A stretch of 64,000 bases of DNA from Channa striata (taxonomy: Eukaryota > Chordata > Actinopteri > Anabantiformes > Channidae). Numbering within the stretch: position 1 is the stretch's first letter; each line of letters starts with the position of its first letter. Made by a program: the position numbers and the translations under genes. Shown here one piece after another: positions 24,003-37,162 of the stretch. Under the pieces are notes generated by a model. It was not told where the DNA came from, ran no database searches, and saw nothing but the letters and a program-made list of their open reading frames with translations. The stretch lies in NCBI GenBank assembly GCA_033026295.1, contig CM065172.1, positions 9,407,665 to 9,471,664 of the forward strand, given 5' to 3'.

Positions 24003-24900
24003 ACAATACACAGAAATATAACAAGTAGTCTTCTTAAAGAGAATTACCAACACCCACGATAGATGAACTTGCATTACATTTCAGCAAATATTAGTACTTT
24101 AAGTACCATTTTTTGCAAAAACAAAATGCAGCATATCCATTTTGTATTACTATATAGTATACTGTATGTTTGAGGTTTTAGGTTTTTTTTTATCATTGTG
24201 CATTGGTGCGTATTTACCTTATTGCTGCCTGCAGCTACTTTACAGCTTAATCTACAGCAATGCATCAAATTCTTTAAGATCAGCTTCGGTGTTGTTGTAC
24301 TGCAAGAGGGCATGCATCATAAATGGGGCATTAACTGGCCAAATAGGATACATTTCTCAACCCGGTAGATAAGGATTTATGATGTTGAGGTCATTAACCC
24401 ACTAAAGTTGTTTTTGATAACATGCAAAATTTAACAGCTGGTCACTGATTGGAAAAGTGTGATTTTTTGTCTTGCACACTTCCTGTAAAGGGCTTATCCA
24501 AAAGAATGTGTAAATGTATTGACAGGTGTTTTATTTATTAACAAGTTTTCTATGCAAGTTTTCTATGCACACCCATGCTGGCAGCATGACCTGATCACGT
24601 ACAACGTCAGCCTCTGTTTACAGGATAGCTCTGTGAATAACAGATTGGCTTTCAAGGTTTTAGGAAGGTGAATGCGGAGGTCAGGTCTGTGTTTGTTCCT
24701 GAGTGTTTTTCCATTAATCATTTAGACTATTTAAAGGAAGACATTAAAGCCGTCGTTCAGGGAAATGAAGGGTTATTTCCCTGTTAGTGTGTATGGTTAC
24801 TCAGAAAACCATCTGATACCACATTCTGTGAAATTAAACCTTTGAACAAGGGCCAACAATCTTTTTTAAAGAACGCAAAGAGTAACATGTTGTTTTAAAG

Positions 24901-26378
24901 CTTCTTTAATATCAGATGTAAAAACAAGACTTTAAGTATATATGAAACTGCTTTAAAAAATAATAAAAAGAAAAGATGATACATTAGATGGATACAGATG
25001 CACATTATCTAAGAGTATCATCCATCACTGCTACCCTCAAACATCATCCATCACCAAAGTCAATTCTTAGGCACTTCATGGTTTACACCCATATAAGCAT
25101 TACTTTACTACAGTACATAATCCATTTATAAAGCTGTTACTGTATATTTACACATTTGGTGCAGTATTTTTATAATAACCTGATATCATGATACAATGAA
25201 ATTAAATCATTATGAAATCAATATGGCTGTCTCCTTTCTACAGACTAAAAACACCCACGAACAAAAATATGTATAGACTTTCCTAAGTTATAATACAAAA
25301 AACAAAAATTCACATAACGTCTACACTGCAGTGTAGTAGGCTGGCTTTTTAAAACGATGCTTCATGGAGTGTTTTTAACATCGGCACATCATCAGTGAAT
25401 TAAGGCGTTTACTACATTAACAGACCACTGCTGTGAGGATCGCAAGCCACTGTTTCACAGTTACATAAAGAATAAAGTTATATTACTGTTAATATAATAA
25501 TTTCATATTTTTGCATTTTGTCCTTAAGGTAATCTAAAAAAATGCTCTAATGTAAAGGGACCTTCATCCCACATAATAGAGGATCAGTATTATCATGGTC
25601 TTTTTATGTGACAAAAGCTGTTGTTCTCTGTTTAGTACAGTAATGTAATAACAACTACTACAGGACATTTTGGAGATTTGTGCGTTTGTGCCACAGAGTA
25701 AAGCAGCAGTTTCCAAATCAAATCAATCAGTGTGAAAACATGCACATGCTAGTAAGAGGCTGCAGGCCATGCATGTCTTTATGATGTCATACCAGTGTGA
25801 CAGAAACATATAGCATAAGCACATATACCTAATGTAAAAAAACCTAGGTAAAACTGAATATTTATTACCTGTTTGGCTGTTACTACCAGTTTTAGGTATA
25901 GGTTATTATATCTTGTTCACAAGATTTGTATTCTATAAAAAATACATCAGTTAGACAAACAAGAAGTCTGGATGTACACAGCAAGACAATGTTGTTTTGT
26001 CAATTTTTTGCATAAAAAATATATAAAACACAACTTCTGTGTGAACCTGACTTCACTTTCTTTTTACTTCTATGCAAAATAATGGAAAGAAATAATAAAG
26101 ATGCTTCCACGTTTCACAAACCCTGCATATTTAGTAAGATTTTCTCGACTTTTCTGAGAGTAGACTTGTAAAATATGCTGAACTGTCAAAAATATAAACC
26201 TTAAATGTGTTCATGTATCTTAATTTATACATTCCCAGTAGTTTGCTACAAAGAGGAACAACTTGGACACAGCCTGCGGTGGTCTAACTGTGGGACTTCT
26301 GCAATCGCTACCAAACATGTGGAGCTCTAATTCTGATGAGACCTAAATTTAAAGGCACGTGTTCAGGATCTCTGTGTC
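24901..26378 (-). other. probable sgk2 3' UTR and downstream flank
   Basis: AT-rich noncoding sequence directly downstream of the sgk2 stop. At least one minus-strand AATAAA is present (TTTATT near 25860-25865). The true polyadenylation site cannot be chosen by eye. Confidence 0.4.
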
Positions 26379-29300
26379 TCACAGAAAGCTGTCCTCGGTG
26401 GCGACAAAGGAGAAGCCATTGAAGGCGTTGCAGGAGCTGGCGCTGGCGTTGAGCTCTGGGGTCCGACTCACGGAGTTAGGAACCATTTCTCTAGTGAACT
26501 CTGGATCAATATGCTGAGTGTCAGCTGGGCCTCTCTGAAACATTAAAGAATGATGTAAGTAATCATATTAACGTGTATCATGTATATTGTTTGGCAAGGC
26601 AATGAATAAGTTGAATAATTTCAACATGGCATTAGTATGTAAAAGCTTATAAGACATGAGTCAGTCCTCACCACATTGGGGTTGTACGGAGGAGTGATTC
26701 TCTTATGGTAGAGGTCATCCCAGTTGATTGGAGTGAAAAAGGTGTGGTTCTTTATTTCTAACTATAAAAAGAGAGAGAAAAGTCATACATGTCAATTCTG
26801 TACAAATATATCAAGATAACCTGACATGTTGAGGGTTTTTTTTTTTAGATTTGTTCTCGGAAAAAACTAATCCTCAAAGGTATGTTTTATATTCTAGGGC
26901 CTAATTTCTCATTAAGGAAATTAACCAGATCTGCAACTATAACAAAAAAAATTACAGTTGCTCTTTGAAGAACATATTTTGCCTAAAATTAAGTTTATTT
27001 CTTGTCTGAGAATAATAATTTCTAAACATTTCTAAACAGACTCACAAAGTCAGCGATGGCCCCTATCCGTCTGTGCTGGTCCTTCTGGAGAAGACCCACC
27101 AGCAGAGCACAGACAGCATCAGACTTCCCTGGAGGCAGCGGCAGTGGCTTATGGAGGATCCCATCATACATTTCAGCAACATCTTGGCTGTAGAACGGAG
27201 GCTGAAGCAAAGCGATGGAAACAGACATTACAAGTACAAACTAACAAGGCAATTTAGCATTTAGTACACACCGTAAAATTAAAAACAAAAAAGTCTTCCT
27301 AGTTATATGAATGAAACAGAAAACTCTTCCCATCTCCTCACTATGTAGTATCTTGTTCTCACTGTGTTTTAGCCAAACTTTCCTTTATGACCTCGGTGTA
27401 AGGGAGATAAAGAGGGTAAATATTTCACACAAATTTATATACATATAAAAACAAAGTAAACTCAATCAGCTGATATATAGCCATTTATGATGTCTAGACT
27501 TTAAAGGATGAACCATTTCTGTTTTTCACAGGACTCGTTTTACACTGTGGGAAACACATTTATTTTTTGTCACTGTCTGTTTTCTGACAAGAGTTTAATG
27601 TGGCTGTCGTCTCTCTCATGACTCTCCGAGAAATACGACTAAAGTAGCTGAATCTGAGAGCTTTACACTGGCTGTCAGCCAGGACATTTTGCTAAACAAG
27701 ACCTGCTTCGCATACTAACTCCAACACTGTAAACACACTTTATGTGAGGAGAAATCAGCCCCAGACATTAGAATATGATGTGCGATGTACAGCTGTACGA
27801 TTTGACATCGAACTTATCTATCAAGCTGATCACATTCAATATCAAATTACAACTTTAACCACAAGACAAGCTTATTTCCAAAAGGCATCTCCACATACCA
27901 GGCTGTAGATCATCTCATAGAGCACTGCTCCAAGACACCACCAGTCCACTGTCCTGTCGTATGGTTCCTTACGAAGAACCTCTGGAGCCAAGTACTGCAG
28001 GCCGATTGAGAAAAGGAAAAAATGGGAGAGAAACACAAATCAATATTTTTTAATCAAGTTGCAAAGGTTGCCGCTGCAGAGTGAATTTTCTCAAGTTTAA
28101 ACAGATGATTTCTGTTATGTTACTGTTTTGCTGTATTACTTTCTGAAGTCCTTCCTGCTCATATGTATGTTCTTTACTCACCTCTGGAGTCCCACAGAAA
28201 GTCGAGGTAGTTCCTTCGGGCTCCATACCCTCTTTACACAGCCCAAAATCTGTCAGTACCACATGGCCCTGCAAGGACAAAAGACACAAAGGCAATCTTC
28301 ACACGAAATATTTTTAGGGACAAATACTAATCAAGCAGAAAGAAAGAAAAGGAGAAGCAGGGAGTGACTGTGTTGGATCAGATTTACCTGAAAGTCTAAA
28401 AGAATATTCTCTGGTTTCAGATCTCTACAGGGAACAAAGAGGGAGCAAATTATCAGTGTAGAACGCCAAAATGGATCATTTGTTAATATATTTTATATAT
28501 TCATAAACGTGATGTGATGACTGTTCTGACCTGTACACGATGTTGAGAGAGTGGAGGTAGCCGATAGCGCTTGCCAGCTCGGCGGCGTAAAACCTCGCTC
28601 TGGGCTCTGAGAAAACCCTCTCTCTCTGTAGGTGGAAGAACAGCTACACACGGAAAGAGATGAAAAGATGGATGGATAATTAGAAGGACCACACCAAGAA
28701 GGTGGACGAGCAAAAAAAATGGACAGGATATAAATATAACAAGCATAAAAACACTAATAAAAGTGTTAGCAGCATAAACAAGCAGCAAGCCAGCGAGCTG
28801 TGTCTGGTTTTATGTGATGAGCCCTATGCGTTAATAAAGGATCACTTATTAATACACAGGTGCAGTCTGCTGTGTCCCAGCCACACAAGGAAACTAAATG
28901 GGCACAGCACTGCAAAAGACCTCTGGACCCAACACCTTAAAATGTCTTTGAAAGACAACAGTACAGAGACCCTGTGCACAGACAAATATCTACAATCATC
29001 ATGCAACGGAAAAATTGGTTTTTGGTGAAGACATTTACCTCTCCGCCATTTACATAGTCAAGGACAAAGTAGAGTTTCTCTGTGGTCTGGAAGGAGTAGT
29101 GAAGACGAACCAGAAATGGGTGTTTCAGACTCTTCAGCAGCACACTTCTCTCGGCCATAATGTTCTTTTGCTGAAGACAGAGAATAAACAAAGGGAGGGT
29201 TTTACTTATGGGGCCTCAAAATGAGACATTTCTTTACACTGGAAAATTAGACATTTTTCTTAATGTGAACGTGGATGTTTGAGAACAATTTCTTTACATT

Positions 29301-32300
29301 TTAACTTCATCATCATCAAATGCTGATTCACCTGAAGATTAAAAAAAAAAAGCATAGCACTCTTTGTCTCCTATGGGTGATTTTCTGGAGTTTTTCCCGC
29401 ACGACAGTTCACAGAGTTTTGCTTCTGCATGTTGTGTTGAAATGATTCAGTTTTCCTAGTTTTTTTTTTTGTTACTTGACACCTTTGAACAATAGCTTGA
29501 ACACCTTGTGTGTCAGTGTCAGTAGAAAATTTTTATTTAAAAAATCAGATGAATTCATTTTGAAAATGCATGTGGTTCATGCGACATACTGAAGGTGTAC
29601 TGCACAACATCTTACAGAGATGTTTTTATTTTATTAATGGTCTTCATCACTAATACTGGATGTTAGTAGTAAAGTGAAATAAAGTCATCAAGTGAGCAAA
29701 AAGCAGATGTGTGGTGTAACTTTGCTAATGGCATGAGCGTCGCAAAACTAAAGGAGGTGAAAGGGAAAGGTTCAATTATATTCAATTGTTTTAAGATTTA
29801 GGAGGCAAATGAGTAAGTGAAAGTTAATAAATGTTTCACAGACTAAAAGACAAATGTAAAACATCGGCTATCTCGGCTGTGTGTCAGTGTGTTGTCAGAC
29901 AAACTCTGAAGTGACCCAGTTTATTTTGTGGGAGTTGTAAAATCTGTTCTTTGTACAGAACGAGCTGTAGATTAGATAAGATTCAGATCATGTTGCTGGG
30001 TGAAAATACTGTTTACTAATAACACTCAAAGACACTGACTCACACTTTATATGATATTTTCCACTTTCATCTACTTTAACTCATCACAGCAGAAAACTGA
30101 TGAGTAAAACATATATGTATAAAATAACTTGATATCATTTCATATATGTGTACATTACATTGTATATATGATTACTAAACACATGCATGGGAGAAAGGAG
30201 GTGGAGGTGGGACTCTTCACCACTTTTATTCTGTTATTGATACCTGAAGTTAGTCCTTACATAAACAAGCATATATAATAGTACATCATCATGTATTAGT
30301 TAGATATACTTTTATTAGGAATCTACATTTATGGAAAGTAACTGAACCCATCAATTTCCAACATATTTTCCCCTACATCATGTCTACTGACAGGCATGGA
30401 CAGAGAATCTCTCTGCATGTCGCTGCAGGATTCAAACAAATACTGTGTCATGGAAAAGGATCATGTGGTTTCCTTCTGCAGGTGAATGATGAACTTTTGT
30501 AAAATAAATTGCTAAATTTAGAAAGGAGGTGCTGGGATTAGAAATGTCAAAAGAAACATTGAATACTGGGACAGCTGAGCCTCACCTCTTTCTTCTTCAG
30601 GATGACTTTCTTCTGCAGCACTTTGACGGCGTAGAATTTGTTATCGGCTTTGAGCTTGGCGAGCAGGACCTGCATGTGGGTTGGTTAGAGGTTTGTTTGG
30701 TAAATAGTCTGCAGCATCACTGCTGTCAGGACATGGCATGAAACCCCGCTGAGAACAGCACACACAGCACAGATATGTGATCTGTGGAAACAGGTGATAC
30801 TGAGAAATCTGAGAGGTGTGTTGATACAATGAAAAAGGGTCTTTCATTGCTCCGCAGTAAAACAGGATTTACGGTGAAATGCAAACTTGCCAACAAGGAA
30901 CGTAATCATATTAAGAGTTTATTATATTCTTCACATGAAACTTTGCTCTGGTGTAATTTTATTTTCTAGCATTTTGCTTTTCCACCAACCAGGTGATGTT
31001 CAAGTAACACAAGAGGCCTCAGTGGACTATGAGGTTAATGATTGATGAAGCAGGCAGGACATTTTGGTCAAGCCGTAGTCAGCGGTTAGACTCTCTCTGA
31101 CCCCGACTGCAATGTCAGCAACAGCTCATTATCTATGTCTTACAATCATACAAGGTCAAATAATAAAATGTCTGATTCTGATTGTATCCACAGAGGGTGA
31201 CTGTTATTCTTTCGATCCACCATTAATACCTTTAGCAGGCTTTATTACTTAACGCCTGTAACGTATCCCCATGTCAGAGAAACTTTCTCAAAAACAGGGC
31301 TGAGGAGTCTGTACAAACACTTGTAAAGTAAAGGTACAAGTGTCGTTCTATAGCAAGAACTTGGGCTTTCAAACAGTTGGACTTTCTAAGTTTCAAGACA
31401 TTCTTTAGTAAATTAATTTCTGCGTTTCGGGTCATCGTCCTGCTGCATCAGCCAGCTTCTACTGAGCTGCAGGTGGTGAGTAGCCATCCTGATAACATCC
31501 TGTCGGATCTCTCAGTCAACCGAGAAATATATTTTCTCCCTCAGTGATGGCAAGTTGTCTCAGAATAAGCCAAGCGACCCCCCATCAGGCATCACTGTAG
31601 GGACGGTGCTGTCATGTTGGTCAGCTGTGCCTTTTTTCTGCTGTTAGTTATGCTGCAGTGATCGAATAATTACGGCACATGCCAATTTACCACAGCTTCC
31701 TGGGTACTCATCTGAGCAGGGACCTAAACTACTGCATGTAATGTTAGAGGGTTCACTTAGTTCTTCTTGATAGCGTAGGTAAAAAGTTCCTGTAGCATTA
31801 CCTTTCCAAAGGTTCCTTTGCCAATGACAGTCAAGAAGTCAAAGTCAGTGGGCCTGGCACTGTAAAAAGCAAGGACAATAATCTGTTAAATGCATCAAAT
31901 AAACCCCTTAAGAATCTTTTAATACATTGAATATTTATATGGTACCTAAGCTATTAAAAAATGTTAAACAGAGAGATGTAAATGTATGACTTAATGATAA
32001 CACAACAAGCAACAAAGGCTGCATGCAGGTGGGGGGAGCAGAGCTACTGACTGTGGGTTTGCTGAAGGTCCCAGGTTGACATCGTCATGAGGAGAGGTGG
32101 GTGGTGACCGCAACTGGGGAAACCAACAAGAGAAATGAAAATTCAACAAGAGAAATGAAAAGTACACTTTTAATAAATTTCTTTAAATATAACATGTAAA
32201 CCATAAAACATTTCATTTATTTGGATCAGTGAAAATCCCTAAACTTAACTGAATCGATGTTAATGGACAAGTTTAAAGATGCAGGTTATCACAACATTTT

Positions 32301-32977
32301 TTTGTAGAAATCAAAAGACATTTTAATGTGGAGGTGTTGTCAAAGGTTTTTGTGAGCCCAAGTCATTAAACAGCCTGGGAGCGGTGCAGAGACATTCCTA
32401 AGAAGTTTGTGAGTGAGGTTTGTCAGTCTAACTATAAAATAATTCAAATTTATTCTGCAGGACTGATGTGTTTTGTAGTTTTTCTGCTTATTGTAATTTC
32501 ATAACTACTACTATCTGAAGGGCCGGGCAGAGTGTAACAGAACAGGGACAGGGAGAATGCTCACACTGGGGTAGTCGGATTTTCAGCGTCATGCTACCAC
32601 TAACCCCCAAAGTTGCATATAGTAGCATTAATTTCAGACTATAAAATCATCATTATTATCTTGAGATAAAAATGGCCACCTCAAAGGTGTAAACCCGTAT
32701 CAGGCAACAGAAAACAAAGAATATTTAAGATTAATGTCAAACACATGAGGGCCTGAGTCACACTGGACGATCATGTTAGGATAAATACAGCAGAAACAGC
32801 AGAAACACAACAGATCACCTGTGATATTTGTTCACAGGCAGACGTGAAATGGAATAAAAGCTTTGCTGTAAGCATGCGCCTCCTTATTAAACAGGCCTCA
32901 GCCCAAAACCGAACAAAATGAAATCATTAAGAAAAAGAAAATGTGATGTCAGTAGTATTTACATCAGAGTATGCCAT
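26379..32977 (-). CDS. sgk2: SGK2, serum/glucocorticoid-regulated kinase 2
   Basis: Twelve coding exons: 32963-32977, 32052-32113, 31802-31859, 30586-30669, 29039-29170, 28531-28643, 28388-28424, 28182-28268, 27899-27994, 27046-27201, 26672-26761 and 26379-26534. They give 361 residues. This is an AGC-family Ser/Thr kinase of the PI3K-PDK1 pathway. Visible motifs are the glycine loop IGKGTFGK, the ATP lysine in YAVKVLQKK (Lys about 61), catalytic YRDLKPEN, TDFGLC, activation-loop TTSTFCGTPE (PDK1 site Thr), and the C-terminal hydrophobic motif FNGFSF. CKEGMEPEGTTSTFC matches SGK2 rather than SGK1, and the l3mbtl1 neighbour supports this. There is no PX domain, which separates it from SGK3. 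The start codon has a good context (GCCATGG) and encodes only MAYSD before the first intron. A 5' UTR segment continues to an acceptor at 33073, and a noncoding exon ends at a donor at 34356. Confidence 0.92.
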
Positions 32978-33073
32978 GGCTATGGTCCATTCCACTCCCA
33001 CCGCAGACTCAGCATCAGTGTTCGACAGACCCGTGAGCTGAGAGGAGGTGGTCAGCAGCTGTGTGCAGTGCAA
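32978..33073 (-). other. sgk2 5' UTR part of exon 2
   Basis: A pyrimidine-rich acceptor (CCCTCCACAG) precedes 33073, and the sgk2 ATG follows at 32977. One upstream out-of-frame ATG within this segment runs into a TAG just before the true start. It could lower translation. This is inferred from sequence only. Confidence 0.5.
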
Positions 33074-33463
33074 CTGTGGAGGGAAGTTCAAGATTTAAAC
33101 CATTAACTTTTATCTTTTCAAACTTATCATTTTTCTCAGACCCAGACTCTGGTCGCCTCCTTACTTCTGTTACGTGTGTGTGTGTGTGAATGTATTGATT
33201 TCATTGTGAGGACAAATCTTGGCTCAGTGTCATCATCGTAAGACGATGTCAGCTGCTCCTCACAACTCTAAGTGTCAGAAGACACGTTTAAAGGGTTAAG
33301 GTTGGAACGATGTTTGGGAATGTAATATACCCTCACAACTGCAGAAACATATGACTGTGATCAGCTGATGAGCTCAGAGAAGCAGGTAATTCTGGTTTTT
33401 GGGCAATAAGATGCTGCAACAACCAAAACACAATATGTGTACACTTTATATATGTGTGTGTTT

Positions 33464-33482
33464 TGTGTGTGTGTGTGTGTGC
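33464..33482. repeat. (TG)n microsatellite
   Basis: TG run in sgk2 intron 1. Its complement, a CA run, lies 100 bases away at 33582-33610. Confidence 0.9.
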
Positions 33483-33581
33483 GCATAAATGTGTGTGTAG
33501 TTTGTAATGAGTGTGTTTACATGGTAAATATTGATGAGTCACTCTCATATCTGTCAAAACATCCAGCGTGATCATGTTCCA

Positions 33582-33610
<29 letters not shown>
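33582..33610. repeat. (CA)n microsatellite
   Basis: Pure CA run in sgk2 intron 1. Confidence 0.9.
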
Positions 33611-33617
<7 letters not shown>

Positions 33618-33824
33618 TTTTGTGAGTTAATTTTTTCAGTAGCTCCAGGGCTGTTAACCTCTCAGACATAAAGACTTCAAACAAGTTTCAATCTAATTTC
33701 ACAGAATGTGTGTTTTACAAGCTGTGATGTGTGTGATGTTGTAGCCTCACTGAAATTAAATTAAATCAGCCCAGCTGTACAAATAGAAACACCAACATAG
33801 TTACAGTTTTTATTTCCCAAATCA

Positions 33825-33826
<2 letters not shown>

Positions 33827-33894
<68 letters not shown>
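33827..33894. repeat. (CA)27 followed by (TA)7 microsatellite
   Basis: A long, uninterrupted CA run passes directly into a TA run within sgk2 intron 1. It is probably highly polymorphic. Confidence 0.95.
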
Positions 33895-34355
33895 GCCTCA
33901 AAAGTAGATTTCCTTTTTGGGTAAAGAAATAATCATCTAACACTGATTGAGCTCCATTTTCATTCAAATTTTTTCAACATAAATTCATCACTGTATGTAT
34001 CAGGTCAAAAATAAGCAGTTCCTGAAAGTACTAGAGTCAAGGTAAATCAATCTCACAGCAAAGATTTATTTTTGAGGGCACAGACAGACACAGACAGACG
34101 TGTCAACAGGCCACAATGCTTTCTTACCCACTTTCACCGTTAGAAGCTGTGGGAGCTGTCTTTTGACAACAATAATCTTCCTCAAGCAAGTACAGATCTA
34201 CCATAGACTGAACTCACAGTGATGTTATGATATCAATAATCTAAGGTCATTCTACCCTCAGTAACTCTTATATTGTATGTCAGAATTTGAACATATCAAA
34301 TTTTAGTCATAAACTACGGCAGGACGGTAAAAACAAAACCCTGCAGTTTACTCAC

Positions 34356-34480
34356 CTGTGTGCAGAGGATGAGAGGATCAGTGTGTAAGCAGTCTGCTCA
34401 GTTCAGGACTCTGAGTCAAAACACAGAGCTGTCAGAGCTGCAGGAGGATCACCGGTGAAACTGATCAGAGACCAGTTTTA
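34356..34480 (-). promoter_or_regulatory. sgk2 noncoding first exon and promoter flank
   Basis: The donor CACAG|GTGAGT at 34356 marks the 3' end of a noncoding exon upstream of the sgk2 coding region. The 5' end of this exon is not determinable by eye. A long GT tract (34574-34629) lies just upstream and may be part of the promoter. Confidence 0.4.
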
Positions 34481-34571
34481 AGTTTTTCTCAGATGGTTAA
34501 AGTCTCTGGCCGGAGAGTGAATCATTGATGAAAAGTCAGAGAAGTTTAGGTGAGGCGGAGCAAGCTTTCAG

Positions 34572-34573
<2 letters not shown>

Positions 34574-34629
<56 letters not shown>
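34574..34629. repeat. (TG)28 microsatellite upstream of sgk2
   Basis: A long pure TG run about 220 bases upstream of the sgk2 first-exon donor. Such tracts can adopt Z-DNA and vary in length. Confidence 0.95.
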
Positions 34630-34630
<1 letters not shown>

Positions 34631-37162
34631 TTCTTCCGGTCTCCACTCTTTGCTCCTAAAATAATAAAAGTAGGAAGAAAGCTTATTTTTAAACATTTAT
34701 CCACATAGCTATTTATATCTTGGTTATACAGTACATTTATATTTACATTTTAGGATGATTATTCAGTGTGTATATTACAGTAACAATGAGACTGTTACTA
34801 TTTAATTCTGGACAAATAAACTGTTGCACCGTACAAAAACAATTAAAGAGTTGGTTTTAAATTATTTTACATGAGACACAATTTGTTAAATAGTGAGCTT
34901 GAGGCATTTTGTGTCGAAAAATCCAATTGTTTATTTCACCTGCAGCTACATTAATACAACAAATCCATATTGGGGTAAATGCAACTGAACCAAGTTTAAG
35001 TCATGAACATCATGTGGTTGTTGACAACTGTTCTAATACACGGCTGTTAGTGCTAGTGTCCCTTTGAATTATGTGATACACATACATATATATACACTTT
35101 ACTTCATATACTTTGTACTTATTTAGTTAAGTAAATTTAATTTTGACAATAATTGTTATTATTCTATTTAAAAGATTTCTGCAGACGTTTTTTTTAAATA
35201 GATATAAAGGTGCTCTTGTTTGAATGATAAATAATTACACAGAGAAACTTTTCCCCTTCCGTGGATGGACGTAAAAAACCACCGCCAGACTCACACATCA
35301 ATCAGCACAGTGAAGGTCAAACATTTAAGTAACAATAATCAAAACCCGTTTTTTTTTCCATATTCCCTCTTGATAATGAACATACTTTTGTTTTAAAACC
35401 AACACTCTCTAAACGTCTTAGCATCCTCCTTTGAGAGGTTTAAAAATAATTCCTGCACACATGCAGTTTCTCCTTGTATAAAATATTTAGCAGCTAATGT
35501 TGGACTTTCACTTTGCTGCAGCAGGTTATCAGCAGCGCCTGTTTTTTTGGCCTCTGCAGTGGAACATGAAGATAAGCGGTAAAAGCAGACGGGGCGTGAA
35601 AGAAGTTGTCACCACCGCTGCCAACCGTGGACTGAATTCAGCTGTTGGGGTTAAGGGATATAAGAAAAGCTTATAGCCAACAGTGTAACACACACAGCCG
35701 ACAGAACGTAGTCTGCGTGATCCCTCAAAATAAGACAAGCATCGGAGACTAATCAGACAAGACGGCTTCAGACATTTATTAATTCTTATGGATTGAATGA
35801 AATTTGTGACCCAAGATTATCTTGACGCACACACACACACAAATCCCACCAGAGAGACACACAAAGACATAAGATTCAAGATTCCAAAAGCCCTTAAAAC
35901 ATTCCAGTAAAATAACTTTTGTCTCACAATATCAAATCCAAACAGTATCTTTCAAGCTGTCCGGACATAAAATGTAAACAGTTCGAAAAACACACTCTGA
36001 ATGGAGTTTCCATCACATGTAAACGGCAGAGAGCTCCATTGTCTCTAGAGTTCAAGTCCATGTTTGTAGTGCTAAAACGTGGATTTTTGCACTCTCTAGT
36101 GACCAAGTGCGGGAATCATTGTGTAAAACCCTTTTGTTTTCACAGTTGTGCTAAAATATCAATGCAAAGTGCCCTATTCATCTGTGAAGTTTTGTCAAAC
36201 AAGAAAATGAAAAAACAAAAAAAAGGATTTTTGCATATAGAGATAAAAACTCAAAACTGTTCTTTGACTCAGATTCTGGATCAGAGAGTAACATTTCAAA
36301 ATATAGCTCCTGCATCATGTAAGTTTACACATCACTAGTGTTCTGATAAATTACAGACTGGAGGAGTTTGAGGCAGTCGACACAAATTACTTCTGAATAA
36401 TCAGGAAACCGAGGCTGGGATACAGAGTTTTCTCTCATCTGACAGAACTCAAAACATTTTTTTTCCCACCAGTCTGAGCAATGTAGCTTATTTAAATTCC
36501 CTCCATATTCTGTACAGTGTTAGAATTATTCTGAACTCAAAGGAGCTGTACAATGAAAACAATACAGTACTTCTGTCTTTATTTTTTTATTGCACAAAAC
36601 TTGAAGCTTGGAGCCTCGCTGACAAACCTCCCCCCTTTACAGTCCTCCCGTCACTTTAAGTCCCTCCATTTCTCTAACTACAGCCAGTCATCTCCTTTAT
36701 TTTGATTCCATGTCGGAGGTTTTCACAATGACAGTTTAAAGAAATTCTGGGTAATTTGTCACATCTAAACCTTTTGACGTAGACCTCTGGCAGACAGTGC
36801 TGCTAGATGATGAAGCTATTCTGATGTAGCACGTTCAGGAGTTTAGGATCAAACTGAACCAAACATACGGCTGTGAAAACCTCCACACGCTGAAAACTTT
36901 AACTGCCTCAACCTCCTTCAATCCACTCTTCACAACAATATATTCTACATTACTCCCCAGAATCGTTTTCCTTCGTCTTTCAACCTTTCCTTTATGAACC
37001 CTGACTAGACCTTAACACCCCTCCCCCCTCCCTCTCTCTGATGGGTACAGGACACCAAACACATGAAAAAGGGGTCAGGGTCTTTTCCCTGCAACAGAAT
37101 GAATTTGGCACATGATGATTGGCGGCCTGACGCCCTGGTGAACTGGGGGGAAGGGGGGGGTG
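34630..37162. other. sgk2-l3mbtl1 intergenic, with l3mbtl1 3' UTR
   Basis: There is no gene in the left part. Minus-strand AATAAA signals (TTTATT on plus) occur at 36578-36583, 36586-36591 and near 35776. They would give l3mbtl1 a 3' UTR of about 0.6 or 1.4 kb. A plus-strand open frame of about 140 codons at 35919-36338 has no family features and lies antisense to this UTR. I do not call it a gene. Confidence 0.5.

Larger units (their letters stand above)
20783..24900. other. Myb-hAT promoter flank and intergenic sequence
   Basis: The first few hundred bases upstream of the ATG at 20782 should hold the Myb-hAT promoter. A GC-rich patch lies just inside intron 1 (20320-20560), with an E2F-like TTTGGCGG at 20480-20487. 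Beyond about 21100 the sequence is AT-rich. It holds a (TA)n run at 21151-21169, (AC)n runs at 21761-21780 and 23985-24002, and a short tandem of AAGTTTTCTATGC near 24545-24568. I found no coding exon. Human IFT52, expected between SGK2 and MYBL2 from human gene order, was not seen. Confidence 0.45.

Noticed and set aside
33827..33894. A regularly repeated array considered as CRISPR-like.
   Set aside because: It is a simple CA/TA microsatellite in a vertebrate intron, with no spacers.
35919..36338. A 139-codon plus-strand open frame.
   Set aside because: It has no domain, no promoter and no codon pattern of a gene, and it lies antisense to the likely l3mbtl1 3' UTR.
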